A DNA stretch of 64,000 nt from Chenopodium formosanum (GCA_024500155.1 CM044874.1:67752795-67816794), one strand, 5' to 3'; numbered from the stretch's first letter, positions 1 through 12,170 are shown. Notes: generated by a model from the letters alone, not told the origin. Translations and numbers: made by a program.

Positions 1-1186
1 ATACCCTCTACTCTTCCTTTCCCCCTCTCAATCCTATCAAGTTGGCTCCTAAAATCCGAGAAGTCATAAGGGGCATTAGGGTCAATGTTATAGTCTACGG
101 AAGAAGTAGGGATGTCATAAGTGTAGGGTTGGGGTGGTGGTTGTGGATGATATTGAGGTTGTGGTTGAGGTGGTGATTGGTGAGCCTCTTGAGCCTCCCC
201 ATGGTTACCTAACTCAAATGTGTAAGAAGGCTTACCCTTCTCAAACTTAGTCAAGGAGGGTTAGGTAACGTAAAGGCATTATCCCTCCTACCCGACTCTC
301 GGTGAATAACCCACCATGTCTCGCCACTAATGACATTAATCCAATTAAGGCTACCTAGGTATTACAAGTCCATAAGGGTTGGGTCGGCTACTCTCCTAAA
401 GTTCTTAGGGACAAAGCTTAGGTGCTTAACCACTATGTGGGTGACTAAACCACCAAAGTAAATAGACGCCCTAGACCTACCACTCTCGGCCGCATTGGCC
501 GCCCGTTGGAAATGTTGAGCTATCCTATGGGGGATGTTTAGTTTTTCGGCGCTAGGAATCATATAGGAGGCCAACAACTCTAGCCATTCCTCCTAACATT
601 ATCCGATTCATGCCTGCCAAAGATGGTGAGGCCAACAAACCGTTGCCAAAATTTTGGCACGGGATGTTGAATCCACGTTCCCTTGGCATGTTGGAGGTTA
701 GTTAAACCCTCACCTATGAGTTTTATAGACCACGACAATATGGTCTTGGGAAGGCTCAATGGGTTTATCCGATTTTAGCTCAAACAATTTACCAAATTCT
801 TTCAAAGTCATTCACACATCATTGTTAAGCAATCGGAATTGAACATGAGTAATCAAAGCATTAGATTTAATCACATTGAAACTAGAAATAAATTCCAAAG
901 TCAAATAATCATAAGTGTCATAATGCATTTGGAAAAAGCCACTCATTCCAATACCCTTGAATAATTTTTCTACCGGTTTATCAATTCCTAACCTAGACAA
1001 AGTAGGATGATGCACAAAGCGAGTAGAAATTACCTTCCTCTGAATGAGGTTAAGCATCCTATCTCGTTGTTCGGTTGAGGTGATCACCACCTCGCTCTAC
1101 CCCGAAACTTGGAGTTCCGGGTCAGCCATTGGTTGTTGTTGCCTTGAGCTTTCACCCCTTTGTTGTCTTGATCTCTTATAAGCCAT
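1..1186 (-). pseudogene. ATHILA-family third ORF of Athila copy A (broken, cut by window edge)
   Basis: This is the N-terminal and middle part of the extra ORF that Athila elements carry after pol. It matches the copy at 6669-8244 along its length, including a start of the form MAxKRSR at 1186, a block with KLFKGIGMSGFFQM, and a block with AEKLNIPHRIAQHFQRAA. Stop codons and shifts separate the blocks (for example after RLLNNDV near 812), so it cannot make a full protein. Function of the family is unknown; it sits where retroviruses carry env but I see no clear signal peptide or membrane anchor. The 3' part lies outside the window. The family assignment to Pfam ATHILA ORF-1 is from recognition, not a search. 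Confidence 0.75.
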
Positions 1187-2090
1187 TTTAGTATAAAATT
1201 GAGGATTTTGAAGCTTTCTCTCTCTTAGGGTTTTGAAAAATATTGAGAGAAAGTGGTAGAAATTTGGTGGAGAATGTAGAGGAAGGTGAAAGGATGAAGA
1301 ATATGTAAAAAAATTTGAGTTTTGATGGATGAATTTGAAGAGATCTTGAAAAGAAAGTGAGGTTGAAGGTATGATAATGGAGTTTTTAGAGAGAGAAAGT
1401 ATGAATGAAGAAGATAAAGTAAGGAAGAAATGAGAAAAGAAAAGGGAAGAAAAGAGGTTATAGGGGACAGTTAGAATGGCGCGCCCGATCGGGCGAATTA
1501 TTCAGATGCCTTTTTTCCTGTTGCGCGCCCGATCGGGCGAGAATGCGGAGTTAATTTCTCCATTTTGCTCTCCCGATCGGGTGGGCTTCACCCGACATAT
1601 CTTTCTTCTTCACTCGATTTCTTAAAAAATGTGCCCGATTGGGTGAAATTCCCTTATTTTTCCATCCTTACTTTCGCGCCCGATCGGGTGAGCCTTGCCT
1701 GATCGGGCGAATTAAAGCTCCAAAATTACTTCACTTGCGCGCCCGATCGGGGCTCCTTGCCCGATCGGATGTATTTTGCTCGATTTTTGCTCTCTTGCGC
1801 GCCCGATCGGGCGAGCTCCGCCCGATCGAGCCCGAACCCAATTCGAAACACACACTTCTCTTCTTTTTCAACTTTTTTCTTTTTTTTTTCTCTTTAATGA
1901 TCCTTACTTGTTTATTCAATACATGTACAAAAACACTTTGAAAAGGTAAAATTGCACTCTCCACGCCTCTCTAAAAAAAATAAAAATAAAGGAAAGGAAG
2001 AACTAGTCTAGAAAGCAAGAAATATGGGTTGCCTCCCGCAAAGCGCTGGTTTATCTAGGTCCCGCACGACCTTCTTACCAAGTTTAAAAA
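1187..2090 (-). other. Athila copy A spacer between pol end and third ORF
   Basis: Non-coding. It holds the cluster of GCCCGATCGGGC palindromes at 1485-1830 (listed separately) and, at about 2030-2080, a conserved Athila block whose minus-strand reading contains GCTTTGCGGGAGGCAACCC. The same block occurs at 9108-9160 in copy B just after the integrase stop. Here it is joined directly to a protease fragment, so RT, RNase H and integrase are missing from copy A. Confidence 0.7.
1485..1830. repeat. Cluster of GCCCGATCGGGC palindromes, copy A spacer
   Basis: About nine copies of the 12-bp perfect palindrome GCCCGATCGGGC or one-base variants, usually preceded by GC and spaced 20-70 bp apart by unrelated AT-rich sequence. 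The GC content stands far above the surroundings. Equivalent clusters lie in the copy B spacer and in all three Athila LTRs of the window. Confidence 0.85.
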
Positions 2091-4085
2091 TTAGGATCCA
2101 TGGCCTACCTCTTGGTCGGGTGGTTTCTCACCCGGTCGAGCGGTGATTAAACCACGACGCGGCATCCTGACATACCCTGTGGGATGACAATTCACCTTAT
2201 CTGGTGGATTCTCCTTGTCTTGAACTGGGGGTTCTTTACTACTACACACTAGAGACCCCTTTTTGACCAATGGTTGCTTCAAATTATCACTAGATTGGGC
2301 AATTGCAACTTGATCTGGCGGAACACTTACTGTAGGCTCAATTTCCACAACTTGCTTGTTTATTTCCACCTTCTCATCTTCAAAGCCAAGACCAACGGTG
2401 TAGAGGGATCTTTCTATTGCATCAACTTCCTTTTGCCATTTGTCTATTTCATCTGTAGAAGATGCAACACAAGATACTGCCTCCAAGGGATCTTTTACAA
2501 GAGCTTGGGGCTTGTTAGAATAATTATGAACCATATTAACACTAAAACACCTCTCCTTTGTCATGGGTCTTTTAGGGGTATTATTCAGATTAAAAGTAAT
2601 TTTATCGTCCCCTACTGATAGTGTCAATTTGCCACATTTCACATCTATAATTGCTCATGCAGTATTAAGGAATGGTCTACCCAAAATAATTGGGGTTCGC
2701 ATATCCTCAGCCATATCAAGAACAACAAAATCAACAGGTATATATTAAATTTACCTACTCTAACGGTAACATCCTCTAAAACACCTAAGGGGTATTTAAA
2801 GGAACGGTCGGCCATTTGTAGAGTAATATTGATAGCTTTTAATTTACCCATATTTAGCTTGGAACACACAGACAATGTCATAACACTAACGCTAGCACCC
2901 AGATCACATAATGCATTATCAATCATTAGGATGCCAATATGACAAGGGATAGAAAAACTACCCGGATCTTTCAGTTGAGGTGGAGATTTATTTTGAAGTA
3001 CGACACTACATTCTGCAGTGAAAGCTACTGTCTCTACCTCACTAATAGACCTTTTTCTAGTCAATATTTCCTTCATGAATTTTGCATATGCGGGAATTTG
3101 TGTAATTAATTCAGTGAAGGGAACTTATACCTGCAAATCTTTAACCATCTCCAGAAACTTACCAAACTGCTTATCCAAATTTTTTTTAAGTGACGATTGG
3201 GGAATGGAAGTTTGATAACTGGCTTTGGAGCATTGCTGCTCTTATCTGGAGCTGATACCTTCCCTGGAGTCGTACCCTGCAATGTATTATCAGAAATATT
3301 AGTACTACTCTTTAGCCCTGCAGTGCTATTAGCTACATTGTCAGGTTTAATGGAATCAAGATTAGCATTGTAAGTCATTGGGAGCAATATTGCAGGAGTT
3401 CCGTGGAGCAAGTCAATGCCTTTCAAGCTTATAGGCAGAATGACCCATACTCCAACACCTACAATCCTGGGTACCGGAATCATCCATATCTTTCCTACCG
3501 GAGCACCAATTTTCAAAATCTGCCACCTCCACAAGAATCACAGGTGCCACAACAAACTCAGCAGAAATATTACCACCCAATGCTGGCAAGAAGAACCAAC
3601 CACAACAACCCTCCTCATCTTCCGACCATGCTTTGGTAGAAATTAGAGCGATGCTGGCTAGTATGCAGAAGCACAAGGAGAGTAGAGATGACCAATTTGA
3701 TTCGATCTTAGCACATAATAAAATTGTAGATAATCAAATTGCGCATATTTATGCTTCTCTACAAGCCCGTCAACGGGGAGCCCTGCCAGCACAGCCAACC
3801 AGGCCTACGGATCAAGATTATGCAATTACTCTAAGGAGTAGTTCACACTATGAAAGGCCTCCTATGCCCAGAGAGGATGCCTCATTAGCATTATTATTAA
3901 TTGCAAAAACATTAGCTACATTTGCAGTACTAAGATTATCTAATTTCTGGCAAATAGAGGTTAATTGAGCTTGTAAAAAGGATACAGAGTCGACACTATT
4001 TTTCCCTTTGTTAGCAAAGCCTCTAGGATTCCCATATTGGGAATTATGTATTGCCATATCTTCAATAACTTGACCTTCATCATCA
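2091..4085 (-). pseudogene. Rearranged gag-protease of Athila copy A, no RT or integrase
   Basis: Minus-strand blocks match copy B gag and protease. 4085-3880 carries the end of the gag core (DMAIHNSQYGNPRGF), 3366-3106 the KLPFPNR segment, 3076-2645 the aspartic protease with ALCDLGASVSVM, and 2642-2091 the protease C-terminal tail followed by about 120 residues not seen in copy B. Between 3367 and 3879 the gag segment from half of the zinc knuckle (HWEQ) to PPMPRED is on the plus strand, an in-place inversion. Upstream gag is lost: the fragment is fused to an LTR at 4086. After the protease the copy jumps straight to the post-integrase spacer. It may always have been a non-autonomous relative, or pol was deleted. 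Confidence 0.8.
3367..3879 (+). repeat. Inverted gag segment
   Basis: Plus-strand reading gives HWEQYC, VEQVNAFQAYRQ, HPYLSYRSTN and PPMPRED, which are gag residues that read on the minus strand in copy B (about 13125-13640). Flanking gag on both sides remains on the minus strand and continues the gag order, with only short losses at each junction (roughly the first half of the zinc knuckle and four residues at the other end). Confidence 0.85.
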
Positions 4086-5088
4086 ACATCTGCTCGATTC
4101 ATCAATTCAATATTGCTAAACATTCACAATCAAATTACATCTGCTCGATTCATAATCTAATTGCAAAGAATTAAAACAATTCAATAGGAAATTATCATGC
4201 AATATCAACAATCAATAATAACAAACTACCCCTTCATATTAATTATGGATCCCTAAAAACCCTAGAATGGAACTACTCACTAATCATCATAACTAAACCA
4301 ATCAAGTAATTAACTAAAAGCATAATCAAGAAAACAATTAAAATAGCTGAAATTAAAAAGGGAAGAAATTGTACCAAAAATAATCTGGAATTAAAGGGAG
4401 TATTAAGAACAAAAGTTTAGAGAGAATTTTAGAGAGAGAGAATTTTAGAGAGAGAGAAATACTAAGTAGAAAGAGAAAGTCTAAGAAAAGAGGTAAGTAA
4501 TTATTCCGTACAAAAAACGTATATAAACCTCTCCTAAAACAAGAATTAAAACTAAACTTAATCGGGTCCTAAGAAAACACGCGCCCGATCGGGCCCGCCT
4601 TTTTACAACGCCCTATACTGACGTGCCGCGCCCGATCGAGCCTACGCTCACCCGATCGGGCGCGCTTCTTCCTTAAGGGTACCTTTGCGCGCATCCGCCC
4701 GATCGGGCGTATGCTTGCCCGATCGGGCCCGGTCTTCTTCTTTGAGGCTTGGACTTCGAGGTGGCTAGATTTCTCGGCCCAATCCATATTTCCTCTCGGG
4801 TCTTGAATACATGGTCCAAATGCCTCGTGATCCCAATTACCGAGCCCTTAATCACCAGCTCTCACCGATCTTGGGCTCCAAAAGTGGTCGTGTCCTTCTA
4901 CCTTCCGTAGTCGATCCAATAAAGCCCGGGAAAATGCTCTAAGAGTGCAATTTCCTGTATAATACAACTAAAACTACGAAAACACTAGAACATACAAATT
5001 AGTAATAAAAGTGGCCCGAAAGAGCCAAAAACACTACTAATAACGACCAAGGGACGGGGATAAAACACTATATAAAATAGATATATCA
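4086..5088 (-). mobile_element. Truncated 3' LTR of Athila copy B
   Basis: Nearly identical to 15172-16166 of the 5' LTR. On the minus strand it begins TGATATATC directly after a polypurine tract at 5089-5104, as a 3' LTR should. It lacks about 400 bp of the LTR's far end and is fused at 4086 to gag of copy A. Both sides share ATCAACAT at the fusion. It has one palindrome-plus-spacer (20 bp) fewer than the 5' LTR at about 4582. Confidence 0.85.
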
Positions 5089-5104
5089 AACTCCCCCAAG
5101 CCAA
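5089..5104 (-). other. Polypurine tract, copy B
   Basis: The minus strand reads GGCTTGGGGGAGTT immediately before the LTR start TGATAT, the position needed for priming plus-strand DNA synthesis. Confidence 0.85.
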
Positions 5105-6668
5105 ACCTTTGCTTGTCCCTAAGCAAAGAGCTCATCAATGAACATATAAAACATACTTCACCCCAATAATCAAATCCAAAACCAACGATTCAAGGCAAAA
5201 CTAGTGAACACGCTTCAACATCAATCAATCTTATTCATCTAATCACCCTTCCTCCCTAACAATTGTCAAGTAGAGCAAACCACAAGAGCATATAGAATTC
5301 AAGACTAGTGCTCACACACTCAACTCTCATTTATGTGGCGAGTAAAGAATGTACTCGATCACTCTCCAACCAACCCCTTTAATGTGAACAATTCCCTCCC
5401 AACTCACACTCTCGTGTGTATAAAAACATTGAACGCTCATCCTACTAGTCGACTCGAAATATGCTAAGTCCTAACTTGCATTGAAAAACAACACTTTCAC
5501 ATTTACATAACTTCTATGCACAAGGTCGGAAGGTCTTTAAAGCTTGTAATGTAAAGCTAGGGTAAAGGTAGGATAAATTTGGGATTATGTGAGAGAAAAG
5601 CTATGCATTAAGGGAGCCAAAACCTAATAAACCCATGATAAAAAATAATGATCATACACATCTCCAACATAACCTACTCCAACAACAATCCACCAAATAT
5701 ACTCCAAACAATATAAACAATCCCAACACTTACAATTTCACTCATAAGAATATGATAATGTAGAACTTTGAGTGAAAAACAAACTTTGAACTCATTCTTT
5801 TATTTTTTAGAACAACCTTCAAATAGAACATTTGAGCATTAATTTTTTTCTTTTGCTCTTTGTTTCTTTTTATTTTATATTGGAATTTTCAACTTTGAAA
5901 CACAACATCAATGTTTTCCAATCAAAAATCAAAGAACAATAACTCTTCTTTTATTCCCACATTGTGCAAATAATATGCACACCACAACTCCCTCACCTCA
6001 CCAACTAATAGCTCCCCCAAGCCAAGCTTGGGACTAGTAACCAATGGGGCTCATATAGGCTTGTAATGTGGCTAAATAAACAATAAAAGGGCACAAGCAA
6101 CAACATGGATAACAAGAAGGGAACAAATGTATCTAAATACTCTGAAGGCTACCTAAAAGAATGAACGCCTTCGTCCTCCTCATGTGCATAATAATAAGTC
6201 ATGAAACATTACTCATAGTTGCAAATCAATACTCAAATTCATTGACATACCAGGAATTATGGAACTATCACACATTTCCTAACCAAATCAACTAGTCAAG
6301 CACTATATTCACAAGTAGTTGGACAAAATTGACGCATGTTAAGGAATCCAAGCAATTAGAATTCAAATCATGACCAACAAATCCACAATATTCATCATCG
6401 AATACCAAGAATCAAAATAATTTTTCTCAAGTATGGGGGCACAGGGAAGCATGATTTACAATTCATTGGAACGTATTTTTGATTTTTTTTTTATTTTTTC
6501 AATTTTTTTGTGTTTTTCATATATAAGAAAGCAATAAAAACTACACTAGGAAAGAAAATAAAACTATACTAGAAAGCAAATAAAGAGAGAAAAGGAAGAG
6601 AATTACCAAGTGAAAGAACACCCCCCAAGCCAAATCAAGCAATGCCCTCATTGACTTGGGAGAGTAGC
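5089..6668 (-). other. 3' untranslated tail of Athila copy B
   Basis: No coding sequence. On the minus strand it contains three polypurine tracts built on the same core (TTGGCTTGGGG): 6621-6638, 6011-6026 and 5089-5104. Only the last touches the LTR. The rest is A-rich sequence without recognisable structure. Confidence 0.7.
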
Positions 6669-8244
6669 CTACTCCTCATCTTCATCCATCCTCGAATAGC
6701 CCCCGCCGTGGCTAGAACCGGCTCCTCCATGGCTAGAGCCACCACCTCCATACCCCGAACCACCTGCATAGTAGTTAGGGTCTACATTCCCACCCATACC
6801 CCCAAAAGGAGCATCACCCCCATATCCGTGGACCGAAGAGTAGTCCCTGTAAGTACCATACGCACCGTGGTGAGAATACCCTCCTTGGGGGTATTGGAAC
6901 CAATCTGGAGTAAGTGAATCGGGAGGAATAGCCCCCCGACGGGCGTAATCATCATACATGGGATAAAGGCCCCTCTCTAGGTTCCTCTATATATGACCAA
7001 CCCGCCCATCTAAGGTGCTTAACCTAGATTCTAGGTTTTGCATCATACCCTCAACTCTCCCTTGCCCCGTCTCAATGCGGTCTAATTGGCTCCTAAAAGC
7101 CGAAAAGTCATATGGGGCATTGGGGTCGACGTTGTAATCGACCGAGGAAGTGGGCATGCCATAGGTGAAGGGTGGAGGTGGTTGGTAGTGTTGGTGAGTG
7201 GTGAATGGGGGAATGGTGGGGTTGTGGTGAGGGGTGAGGTGGTTGAACCTCACCTTGACCATTTATCTCAAAAGTATAAGAGGGCTTCCCCCTCTCAAAT
7301 TTGGTCAAGGCGGGGTTGGGTAAGGTAAAGGCTTGGTCTCTCCTACCCGATTGTCAGTGGACTATCCACCAAGTATCACTCCCCACAGGTTGCACCCAGT
7401 TCAAACTCCCTAAATAGGGTAGGTCCATGAGGTTCGATCCCACAACTTTCCTATGCCCATCCGGGTTCCAACCTAGGTGTTTCCTAGCAATGTGGGTCAC
7501 TAACCCCCCAAAGTAAATAGGTGCCCTAGACCTACTAGCCTCGGCCGCATTGGCCGCCCTTTGGAAGTGATTGGCTATCCTATAGGGTATGTTCAATTTT
7601 TCAGCAGTGGGAATTATTCTAGGATGCCAATAGTTCCAATTCATCTCTCCTAACATTTGCCGGTTCATGCCTCCCAAAAATAGTGAGGCCGGCAAATCTT
7701 TGCCAAAGTTTTGGGACGGGATGTTAAATCCACGTCCCTTTGGCATGCTGGAGGTTCACTAAATCCTCCCTAGTTACCTCTTATAGACCACGGCGGTGTG
7801 GTCTTGAGAGGGTTCAATAGGTTTATCCGATTTTAAATCAAACAACTTTCAAAATTCTTTTAGAGTTAGTCTCACATCGTTGTTTTATAATCGGAATTGT
7901 ACATGAGTGATTAGTGCATTCATTTTAATAACATTAAAACTTGAGATAAATTCGAATGTTAAATAATCATATGTATCATGGCACATTTGAAAAAAACCAC
8001 TCATGCCTATACCTTTGAACAATTTTTCCACATATTTATCAAGGCCTAACCTAGCTAATGTGGGATGATGAATAAAACGGGTAAAGATTAACTGACGATC
8101 GATGAGGTTGACCATCCTAACCCGTTGCTCCTCCGAGGTGATGACAACCTCCTCCCATCCCGGAATTTGAAGATCCGGGTTGATTGTTGGTTGTGGTGCA
8201 CTTAAGCTCTCACCCCTTTGGTTCCTTGAACGCTTTGAGGCCAT
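6669..8244 (-). pseudogene. ATHILA-family third ORF of copy B (frameshifted)
   Basis: Start chosen at 8244 (MASKRSRNQRGES), since the same start is conserved in copy A. Residues of the first block include GWEEVVITSEEQRVRM and EKLFKGIGMSGFFQM, ending near 7885. A second block (7746-7354) holds NIPSQNFGKDLPASLF and IPYRIANHFQRAANAAE. The third and fourth blocks (7262-6987, 6959-6669) are rich in Pro/His/Gln and then Gly/Ser/Tyr, ending RMDEDEE. Blocks lie in different frames, so at least three frameshifts or stops break it. The family is the Athila ORF located after pol; its role is unknown. I see no convincing envelope features. Confidence 0.75.
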
Positions 8245-9173
8245 TTTCTTGTAAAATAGTGGCAAATTGGAGGTTTCTCTCTCTTAGGGTTTGAGAAAAG
8301 TTGAGAGAAAATGGGGGAAAATTAGTGTAGATTGTAGAGGAGTATGAGGGGAGATGGAATATGTAAGAATTTTTTAGTTTGGATGGAAGAATTGGAGGAG
8401 ATCTTGGATTGAAGTGTAAGTTGGAGGTTTGAAAATGGAAGTTTTAGAGAGAGAAAGTGAAATGAAGAAGATGAAATAAGGAGAAAGTGAGGAAAGAAAG
8501 AAGAGAAAAGAAAGTAAAAGGGGGACAGGCTGATGGCGCGCGCGATCGGGCGAGCCTCACCCGATCGGGCGAAAGTGGGAATTTCCAGAACTCAAGTTGC
8601 GCGCCCGATCGGGGGAAAGTGGGAATTTCCAGAACTCAAGTTCCGCGCCCGATCGGGCGCGAACGCGAAGAAATTTTTGCCCTTTGCTCGCCCGACATAT
8701 CTTTTCCTTCTCACTCGATTTTCCACAAAAAGCGCCCGATCAGGTAAGCTTCGCCTGATCGGGCAAGCTTCGCCCGATCGGGCGAAAATAGCCTCTGAAT
8801 TCAACCTTGCTTGCGCGCCCGATCGGGCGAAAAATGGTTCCGATTTCTAGCTTGCTTGCGCGCCCGATCGGGCGAATTTGCTGCTGAATTCTGGGTTGCT
8901 TACGCGCCCGATCGGGCGAGCGTCGCCTGATCGGGCCCGAGCAGCCCTTTTTCTCCGATTTCTTTTCTTCTTCAAATTTTTCTAAGTCTTTATACCTGTC
9001 AAATTCATACCTGTACAACAACACTTAAAACTGTTGAAATATCACTTTCCTCGTCTCTCTAAAAAAAAAAATAAGGAAAAGGAAAGCTAGCCTAGAAAGC
9101 ATGAAATACGGGTTGCCTCTCGCAAAGCACTGGTTTATCTAGGTCCCGCACGACCTTCTTACCACCTTGAAGC
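8245..9173 (-). other. Copy B spacer between integrase and third ORF
   Basis: Non-coding. It contains the palindrome cluster at 8535-8945 and the conserved post-integrase block at 9108-9160 (minus strand, ends GAGGCAACCC). Apparent open frames across the cluster come from the palindrome staying open in every frame. Confidence 0.7.
8535..8945. repeat. Cluster of GCCCGATCGGGC palindromes, copy B spacer
   Basis: About eleven copies or near-copies of GCCCGATCGGGC. Two 48-bp stretches at about 8570-8660 repeat almost perfectly (both contain GGGAATTTCCAGAACTCAAG), showing that motif plus spacer can duplicate as a unit. Confidence 0.85.
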
Positions 9174-12170
9174 TCATGTTGGAAGTGGAGTTAGGAGAGT
9201 CTCCTCCACATCTCTAATGGTAGCACCTTCATGATACACTTTCAACCTTTGGCCATTTACCTTGAACTCTTCACCTTTGTCATTCACCAACTCCACCAAA
9301 CCAAATTTGTTCACCTTTGTGACAGTGAAGGGACCGGACCACCTAGACTTCAACTTTCCTGGGAAAATCTTCAATCTAGAATTAAAGAGAAGAACCTTAT
9401 CACCCGGTGCAAACTCTCTTGGTAAGATCCTCTTGTCATGCCACTTCTTGGTCTTCTCCTTGTAGATCCGCGCACTATCATATGCCGACAATCTAAACTC
9501 GTCCAACTCATTGAGTTGAAGAAGTCTCTTCTTGCCCGCGGCCTTAGAATCCATATTAAGTTCTTTGATCGCCCAAAAGGCTTTGTACTCTAATTCTACG
9601 GGAAAATGACATGCCTTACCATAAACCAATCTATAAGGTGAAATACCAATCAGTGTCTTAAAAGCTGTTCGGTATGCCCAAAGTGTGTCATCAAGCTTCA
9701 TGCTCCAATCTTTCCTTGACTTGGCTAATACCTTTTCTAGGATCGCCTTGATTTCCCTATTAGAGACCTCAACTTGACCACTAGTTTAAGGGTGGTAACT
9801 AAGCCCAGTTTTGTGACGATATACGCCATACTTCTTAAGGAGGTTATCCAATTGTTTTTCATGAAAGTGGGTACCCCCATCACTAATAATAGCTCGTGGA
9901 ACACCAAACCTGGGAAATATGATCTTCTTGAAGAGCTTGATGACTACCTTAGAATCGTTTGTTGGTGAAGTTATGGCTTCTACCCACTTGGACACATAAT
10001 CGACGGCTACAAGTATGTAACAATTCCCATTGGAAGATGGGAACGGCCCCATATAATCGATACCCCAAACATCAAATATTTCAACTTCGAGAATCCCAGT
10101 TTGGGGCATCTCATGCCTCCGCGAAATGTTGTCAGTCCTCTGGCAAGGGTCACAAGCCTGCACAAAAGTGTTAGCATCTTTAAACATAGTAGGCCAAAAG
10201 AAGCCTAACTCATTGATCTTAGCCACCGTTTTAGTGGGGCCATGATGTCCACCATAGTGTGAGGTATGACAACTGGTAAGGATGCCTTGAACCTCCCATT
10301 CGGGAACACACCTGCGAAATAATCCATCTGCACACTCACGAAACAAAAAAGGATCATCCCAAAAATAATATTTAACATCATAAAGGAATTTCTTTTTCTG
10401 TTGGTAGGATAAGTCAGGAGGTAGGATACCACCCACTAAATAATTAGCAAGATCATCATACCAGGGGTGATGCTCTACAACTGCATACAGGTTGTCATCA
10501 GGGAAAGAATCATCTATAGGTAAAGAGTCCTTACCCTCATCATACCTGATACATGACAAGTGGTCTGCCACTACGTTCTCTGCTCCCTTTTTATCTTTTA
10601 TTTCTATGTTTAAATCTTGGAGCAAGAGAACCCACCGGAGTAGCCCTGGCTTTGATTCCGCCTTGGCTATCAAGTATTTCAATGCTGCATGATCAGTAAA
10701 AACAATAACTTTAGAACCAACTAGATATGATCTAAATTTTTCTAAAGCATAAATAACAGCAAGAAACTCCTTTTCTGTGGTGGCATAGTTGACTTGGGCT
10801 TCATCCAAGGTTTTGCTAGCATAATAAATAGCATGCAAAACCTTGCCCTTCCTCTGTCCGAGCACGGCTCCTAGTGCAAAGTCACTTGCATCACACATGA
10901 TCTCGAAAGGAAGGTTCCAATCGGGAGCACATATGATGGGTGCTGATATCAAAGCCTGCTTAATCCTGTTAAAAGCCTCAAGACACTCGTCAGTAAAAAT
11001 AAATGGGGCATCCTTGAGCAAAAGCTGTGTCAGTGGTTTAGCAATTTTAGAAAAATATTTGATAAAGCGGCGATAAAACCCCGCATGTCCCAAGAAGCTT
11101 CTAACTCCCTTAACATTGACTGGGGGAGGTAATTGCTCAATCACTGATATTTTAGCCTTGTCTACTTGTATGCCCTTATCAGATACAATATGGCCAAGGA
11201 CTACTCCCTCTGTCACCATAAAGTGACATTTCTCCCAATTAAGTACTAAGTTGCACTCTTCACATCTTTTCAAAATTTTAGCGAGATTAATTAGACATGA
11301 ATCAAATGAAGAACCATATACGCTAAAATCATCCATAAAGACCTCCATAATAGACTCTATGAAATCAGAAAAAATGCTCATCATGCAACGTTGAAAGGTA
11401 GCGGGTGCATTACATAAACCAAAGGGCATTCTACGATATGCAAAAGTGCCATAAGGGCATGTAAAGGTGGTCTTTTCCTGATCTTCAGGGTGAATCGGAA
11501 TTTGGAAAAATCTCGAATACCCGTCCAAATAGCAAAAGAATTTGTGATTGGCTAACCTCTCAAGCATTTGATCTATAAAGGGAAGAGGGAAGTGATCCTT
11601 TTTAGTGGCGATATTTAATCTACGATAGTCTATGCACATACGCCACCCTGTTACAGTTCTAGTGGGAATTAATTCATTTTTTTCATTTGTTATAACAGTC
11701 ATCCCACCCTTCTTTGGTACAACCTGCACAAGACTTACCCACTTGGAGTCAGAAATAGGATAGATAATACCTGCATCAAGTAATTTCATCACCTCCTTCT
11801 TGACTACTTCCTGCATGTTGGGATTTAATCTTCGTTGGGGTTGAATGCAGGGCTTGTAATTTTCCTCTAGATGAATCCTGTGCATGCAAAAATCAGGGCT
11901 AATACCCTTGAGATCATCAATATTGTACCCTATAGCCTTCTTATGGGTTTTGAGGACCCCTAGAAGTTGGGAAGATTGTAGGTCAGTGAGTGCAGTACTG
12001 ATGATCACGGGGTGTAATTCCTGTTCATCTAGAAAAACATATTTTAAATGAGAAGGGAGAGGTTTTAGCTCAGGTTTCTTGACCTCTGCAGGTTTTGATT
12101 TCTGAACTAAATTTACTACCTTCATTGTCTCCTTGGGGTTTAACTCTTCTAAGGAAAGAGCCTTTTCAAT
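9174..12170 (-). pseudogene. Athila copy B pol: reverse transcriptase, RNase H, integrase
   Basis: Long open frame from about 12170 to 9786, then one stop codon, then in frame to 9174. RT motifs in order are RMCIDYRRLN, YLDGYSRFFQIPIHP, MPFGLCNAPATFQRCM and the catalytic FMDDFSVYG. RNase H shows CDASDFALGAVL, EKEFLAVIYALEKF and TDHAALKYL. Integrase has an HHCC zinc finger (HTSHYGGHHG, then CDPCQR), a catalytic core with WGIDYMGPFP and ISDGGTHF, and a C-terminal region with WSGPFTV. The stop near 9787 lies in the integrase core between the second Asp and the catalytic Glu. It replaces the residue after YHP and is one base away from a Gln codon. The domain order RT-RNase H-INT is that of Ty3/gypsy; motif details fit Athila. 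Acts in virus-like particles and then the nucleus. Confidence 0.9.

Noticed and set aside
1639..1964. Open frames on both strands over the palindrome cluster (Arg/Ser/Gly-rich)
   Set aside because: The palindrome contains no stop in any frame, so open frames appear by composition. The same happens at 4569-4855, 8487-9024, 15620-15933 and 22086-22562.
6669..8244. Retroviral envelope gene in the third ORF of Athila
   Set aside because: Position fits, but I see no signal peptide, no clear transmembrane anchor and no fusion peptide. The sequence is better described as the ATHILA family of unknown role.
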